From Hemicentrotus pulcherrimus (taxonomy: Eukaryota; Echinodermata; Echinoidea; Camarodonta; Strongylocentrotidae): a stretch of 64,000 nucleotides of DNA. Under the pieces are notes generated by a model. That model saw only the letters and a list, made by a program, of their open reading frames with translations, made no database searches and was not told where the DNA came from. The stretch is from assembly GCA_003118195.1 (NCBI GenBank), contig BEXV01000153.1, forward strand, positions 252,163 to 316,162, read 5' to 3'. This document shows, piece after piece, positions 59,595 to 64,000 of this stretch (positions are counted from its first letter, which is position 1; each line of letters starts with the position of its first letter). The position numbers and the translations under genes were made by a program.

Positions 59595-61135
59595 TAATGC
59601 AATTTGGATACTGAAATTACCTTAAGACGTCTTAATCTAAATAAGTTTTTAGATGAGCAAATAAAATGATATACATCATCACCTCAGTATATATCACAAA
59701 ACACGGATAAAGCAGACTAGGAAAGAGATAGGGGGTTGTTTTTTTTGTGCAAAACATTGACATAAAATGAGGCATTTGGATACTTTTTTTTAATGAGTCT
59801 TCGTAAAAGCCTTTACGGTTTAGTAAACTAAAACGGTGAAATCTTATTAAAAAGACTCGTTTTCTGTTTGAAATAACAAATGCCTGATATAAGATTTTTT
59901 AAAATATGGAAAGTTAGGTGAGTTCGAATTATCAAAAGTGCTGAATGCTTTAAACTCAACTGAAACCTGTTTTTCTCCGAAAATGACTATTTGACAGGCT
60001 CTTTGTAGCATTGTTATGATGTGTGAGAATGTGTGAGAATGAAACCAAAGCCACATACATGAATTTGAATTTGAAGTGGTAAGTCCATAATTTGTTGGGA
60101 AAGAAAGGTAAAAACTAATTACACTGAATTACATTAATCATACATGTAGATTATCTTTAGCAATGTTTGTCTTTGATATATATTTATGTTTGAACAGTTT
60201 TCATTTTAACTTTTACCTTAACATTATTATTATTATTATATTTTTGGATGCCACCATCCTAGTCAAGCTTCGCTTATGATTGCGAGCTCCTGCACTTTTT
60301 TTCAACTGATAGTTTTGGATATATATGTACATATGTACATTGAAATAGGTGGTAAACACTTCATTTGAAACTTCAGACGTTGAAATTCTAAACTGATACA
60401 TGCTGAGATGTTGTTATCTTTCATTCTTAAATCGTTGAGGTCAATTAACAAGTTATTTCTTGGTCACCTCACTTTTTCATCACATACCTTCCCAAGAGTA
60501 TAAGAGGGAGACGTATTTTCATCACAGCAACGTTGATTCTTATCTAGCTCAATTACGTTTCACGAAACCTATAAAGAAAATAACTATTTAAGGCAACACA
60601 TGACAATGGGTTTACAAGGTGATGTCATGACGAATATCATTTGATCGCATGCTGTGATGGGTGTATCGACCGATTCTAGATACATTGTACAAACCGTCCT
60701 GAGGACGAGTTAGTCTAGTTTTGGAGTTGAAGAACGAAGCTCAATAATGAAGATCAGCCTCTGAAATCTAACCACTTTGTATTGTGTAATCTGTTGTTGT
60801 GGAACAAAGGACCTAGGGACAACGAGTAGAGGAAACCACTCGTAACACATGCATGGCTATAACTTTCTAGACAAACAATAACAGACCGATTCCTGTATCA
60901 GAATATTTGGACTGCAATTAGTTATTTAAACATAGTATACAGGCATTAGATTCAAGCTTCAATACACAAAGGGCTAACACCATAATGACGATCATTATCC
61001 ATAAAATACATTTTAAGAGATACTTCTACATATTCCAAGCGACGATGTTTTTGCATTGTAGAAATTAATTTTGTTATACATGTATATTAGTCTGCCTGAC
61101 AGGTGAAATCCAAGAGATGATTTCATTTACTTTTG
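59595..61135. other. gene-free stretch
   Basis: AT-rich DNA with an (ATT)n tract at 60224-60241. No gene was recognised. Confidence 0.4.
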
Positions 61136-61215
61136 TTAACCCATTGACTACTGAATTCAGTAATTCCCATAGATTTAACGCAGAGACTTGCAGGTTCCAG
61201 TAAGCAATGGGTTAA
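61136..61215. mobile_element. 80-bp TTAA-bounded mini-element (piggyBac-like ends)
   Basis: TTAACCCATTG at the left is mirrored exactly at the right (CAATGGGTTAA). The inverted match continues loosely inward (ACTACTGAA against CTTACTGGAA). TTAA followed by CCC is the classic end arrangement of piggyBac elements. At 80 bp it cannot encode anything. Confidence 0.6.
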
Positions 61216-61219
61216 GAAG

Positions 61220-62085
61220 TTGTTCAAAAAGGAAAAAACAAAGTCCAATTATTAGTTTCAAGCATGATACGAGTGATAGGCTTATCGAATACTATGCTTT
61301 CGTATCAAAGTGAATTGTGACTCAATTTGTATTTTTAGTGGAACGAAAGTGACAAAGGATTACGTCAAAGACAATCACGCTTGACATTATGTTTCACCTT
61401 GTGTCACCTTGAGTTACTACCGCCCTCAATAAAAGAATGTCAGTGGAATTAAGGTCATATTAAAGACCATAAACGAACTGAAAATGAAATAGATGAATTA
61501 TATCAGCGGAAAGCTTTTAAACCATAGATTAAAGTTTGATCAATTATCTTCCATGATCGTGTATGTCAGAGGAGTATCAGCTCTCTGAAAACTTAAAATC
61601 TAAAACTCTGAAAATCGGAAGTTGTCGACCTAAAGACTTGCTATCGACTTGATGACATCATCTTATGTGGAGTACACAAAATCACATTGATTTTGCATTA
61701 AATAAGCACACCTCATCGCCTCATCTATAAAGGGGAAAAGGTCGGGTCCACATGTTATGTCGTCACTGTAACTTCGGCAAATTTGACCGCTGTTGGCCCG
61801 TAATTTCGAGGGGTGCGGAAAATGAGGTTTTAATTTGCTTTTGTGCAATAATGAAAGGGTAAATACTTTGTATTCCTTTTTATTTATATTCTACATTCAT
61901 TAAGTTTTTCATCCATATCAAGTTGTATTTTTATCGGATAGGGTCTTTAAATTATTTAGAAGACAGGGGATATCATACACGTTTTGGCAAGGATCATCAA
62001 TGATCAAAGCGATTACGAAGCAGTTATGACACATCAACCTCTTTTCATTCTATTTTTCGATGATTTTTTTTTGTCCTCCACCTGT
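61220..62085. other. gene-free stretch, nothing recognised
   Basis: AT-rich DNA with no gene or repeat seen. Confidence 0.4.
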
Positions 62086-62089
62086 GCTG

Positions 62090-62780
62090 TCAAGGCCGTG
62101 TCTTACCCCTCACAGCGTCGCTGATTCATAACAACATGCGTGAGCGATCTATACGCTGCAATCTCGTGTTTAATTTAGATCATGACCAAAACGTGTATTA
62201 TTTAATACCGACATAATTATACACCATTATTTTCAGTTAATAGCCATTAGACAATTTTGCTCGTTGGTTTCCGGTCAACCAACCTTTAAGCTTGTGCGTT
62301 TTAAACTTGTTTGTGACATTTGCATTTGTAATCTGTAATCTCTTTCTTGGTGATTAAGTACAGAATAAAACGGCGATGGAAAATCGCCATCGGTGCATAT
62401 TATGTAAATATTTGCCCTCATTTGGACTATGGACTCGGGTTGTTAGCGTAAAACCGGCACCAATTATTATCGTCATTCATGATAATATTTACGCATTCGT
62501 GAATGAAGGCGTTTATTAGATTTACCTGTCATGTAAGCCCGTCTGGGGGTTGAATTTCGAATGAACTGCTTTATTAATACTGTCAAACCTGGTGAAATTC
62601 AATCTTCATCTGACGGCCATGGACCACGTGCCAGGCGTAATGTGGAAGTGAAGTGTTTTCAAATGAAGGGCGCCGGATGCCATTGAAGAGTAATCATGAG
62701 GATCACTTCAAAAGTCATACGATGGCAAGGGATGGACAGTTGTCTGGAATCATTACCTCATTTCGTTTCTGACGTGTAAT
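62090..62780. promoter_or_regulatory. possible developmental enhancer-like segment
   Basis: Unique sequence free of recognised repeats, with many short factor-like cores. 'tgcatattatgtaaatattt' combines octamer-like and forkhead-like words; there is an E-box CACGTG (in 'gaccacgtgcc'), several ATTA cores, and paired inverted words 'cgatgg...ccatcg' (about 62372-62394) and 'tcattca...tgaatga' (about 62472-62505). It lies some 400-1000 bp upstream of the TATA/donor pair at 63166-63246. Function is inference from motif density only. Confidence 0.3.
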
Positions 62781-63165
62781 GTCCATCTTCAGATGAAGAG
62801 AGAAGAAGTGAGGATGTTCTTCAAGGTGCTGTAATAGGATGACCAAAGGATATAGGATATGGGCTCTATAAGCTACAGGATGAAATAGTTTATTGAAAAG
62901 AATTATCTAACTTAGCCTTGTACGCTAAAAACCAAGAAGTTGAGTGTAATTTGTATCGATGTGACATCGCTCACTTACAGTTATTCTTCATCTTTCTGCG
63001 TATTATGAGACGACTCAGGGAGCTACATCATTAACGCGTAAATCGAATTGGTCTTACCCTGGAAATATATGTGCAACAACACCAAAGAAATGCAAACAGA
63101 AATATTATGCTTGTGATTTACACTGTCTTTCATTATTTAGACTTCGTCCAGCAGCTCATTCAGAT

Positions 63166-63246
63166 TATATAAGCAAACGAGACTCATAAATTTGTCAGAA
63201 TTGTTATTAGTTTTGCAGGAATACGCACCGGAAATAATATAGCAAG
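63166..63246 (+). promoter_or_regulatory. possible TATA promoter and short untranslated first exon
   Basis: TATATAAG (63166-63173) is followed about 75 bases later by GCAAG/GTAAGG, a good donor (intron from 63247). No ATG lies between, so any exon would be untranslated. The spacing suits a first exon of about 50 bases. Both motifs are common by chance in AT-rich DNA. Confidence 0.2.
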
Positions 63247-63247
63247 G

Positions 63248-64000
63248 TAAGGATAATTGATTTTATACTTCATTTGTATTAATCCAACCGACTGAAAGAA
63301 ATGTCTATATCAGGTGTCAAATCGTCCGTTAAGACATTCTGTCAAACGTTCATGAAGAGAGAGCTTTGTGCTAAGCCATTTTAGGTTTTCTTAAGGAACT
63401 CAATATCTGCTCCGAATAGGTCAATGTCAATCAGTGGCATCACTGCCCCGGGCCATGTGTAACAGAACTGGCGATTTCTTGTTGCCTTGCTAAACTACAA
63501 AAGGACCTAGCAAACAACAAAACTACAAATAAATACTCTTAAAATATAAAAGAGACATATTGTGAACATGAATAAGATTTCTACAATGCTAATCTTTTAT
63601 ATTACATATTATAACAGTTCTTCCAGCATTTGGATGAAGTAGTGGGTCGTGAAATTACCACATGGCCTTTAACAAATAGGTCAGCTGCACTTGGCCGTGC
63701 GCGTGTGAAAGGAGAATAGGGATATGTCATGAGGTTCGAGTAGTGGAGACAGAAAATAGATTGAGTTTCTATTAAAAAGAAGTGATGAAGGCATAATGAA
63801 GAGAGGTGGAGAGAGGAGAGAGAGAGAGAGGAGTAAAGAAGTCGTAGAATCATCCTAAAACTTATTATACATGGAAACGAATATTAATGTTAATATTTAA
63901 TTTCAGGCTTTATTTACAGCAACAGTAATAAAAGTGCGTACAAATCAGCTATGAACTGATTTCATTAAAGACTTGTCAAATTTCTCTACATATTAGAAAA
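63248..64000. other. gene-free end of the window
   Basis: An AG microsatellite lies at 63797-63835; otherwise nothing was recognised. The minus-strand open frame at 63602-63853 crosses that microsatellite and is not convincing. Confidence 0.4.

Noticed and set aside
1..64000. CRISPR arrays, operons, bacterial promoters, phage or organelle DNA
   Set aside because: Nothing of the kind was seen; gene density, repeats and splice signals all point to an animal nuclear genome.

Overview
The window is animal nuclear DNA, AT-rich and gene-poor, with two assembly gaps. The best guess is a sea urchin or a related marine deuterostome. The grounds are the style of the repeats: tRNA-headed SINEs whose body runs 'tttggcaagacat', 'ccactctccaccca', then a short 'gcgctttga / tatataa' tail; many small hairpin MITEs with ends such as GGGGCGTTTCAT and GGCCCGG; and long CT/GA microsatellites. 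No bacterial, organellar or viral signature was seen. Host-gene content is thin. Three short + strand segments (7438-7538, 22789-22850, 29305-29360) each read from an ATG in good start context directly into a splice donor, and all three end two bases into a codon. They could be alternative first coding exons of one gene whose shared exons lie beyond position 64000. Two further donor-ended segments without an ATG (ending at 1295 and 63246) could be untranslated exons. On this reading most of the window is 5' intron and regulatory DNA of one large gene. That is inference; the downstream exons are not visible and the product cannot be named. Mobile DNA makes up the rest of what can be recognised. 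A 5'-truncated but open L1/Tx1-like LINE lies on the minus strand at 52512-54932, inside a (TA)n tract, with a 721-codon open frame covering most of the reverse transcriptase domain and a C-terminal zinc knuckle. A decayed minus-strand LINE 3' end from a different family lies at 14543-15050. tRNA-derived SINE copies or pieces are at 2652, 29798, 49466, 56525, 56775 and 58330. Non-autonomous DNA elements or hairpins are at 7606, 9222, 14268, 23513, 27385, 32939, 56229 and 61136. The clearest mechanistic case is 27385-27481: a 97-bp near-perfect hairpin sits in the third unit of a local tandem repeat, and the second unit keeps the uninterrupted site, which shows a 4-bp AATT target duplication. 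Layout: 1-7437 possible 5' UTR exon and repeat-poor DNA with local duplications; 7438-22788 first candidate coding exon, then MITEs and a LINE relic; 22789-29360 second and third candidate exons around a tandem-repeat block; 29361-52479 long gene-free stretch with SINEs, a MITE and many microsatellites; 52480-54950 young LINE; 54951-64000 nested MITE and SINEs, then a quiet region with regulatory-looking sequence and a TATA/donor pair near the end.
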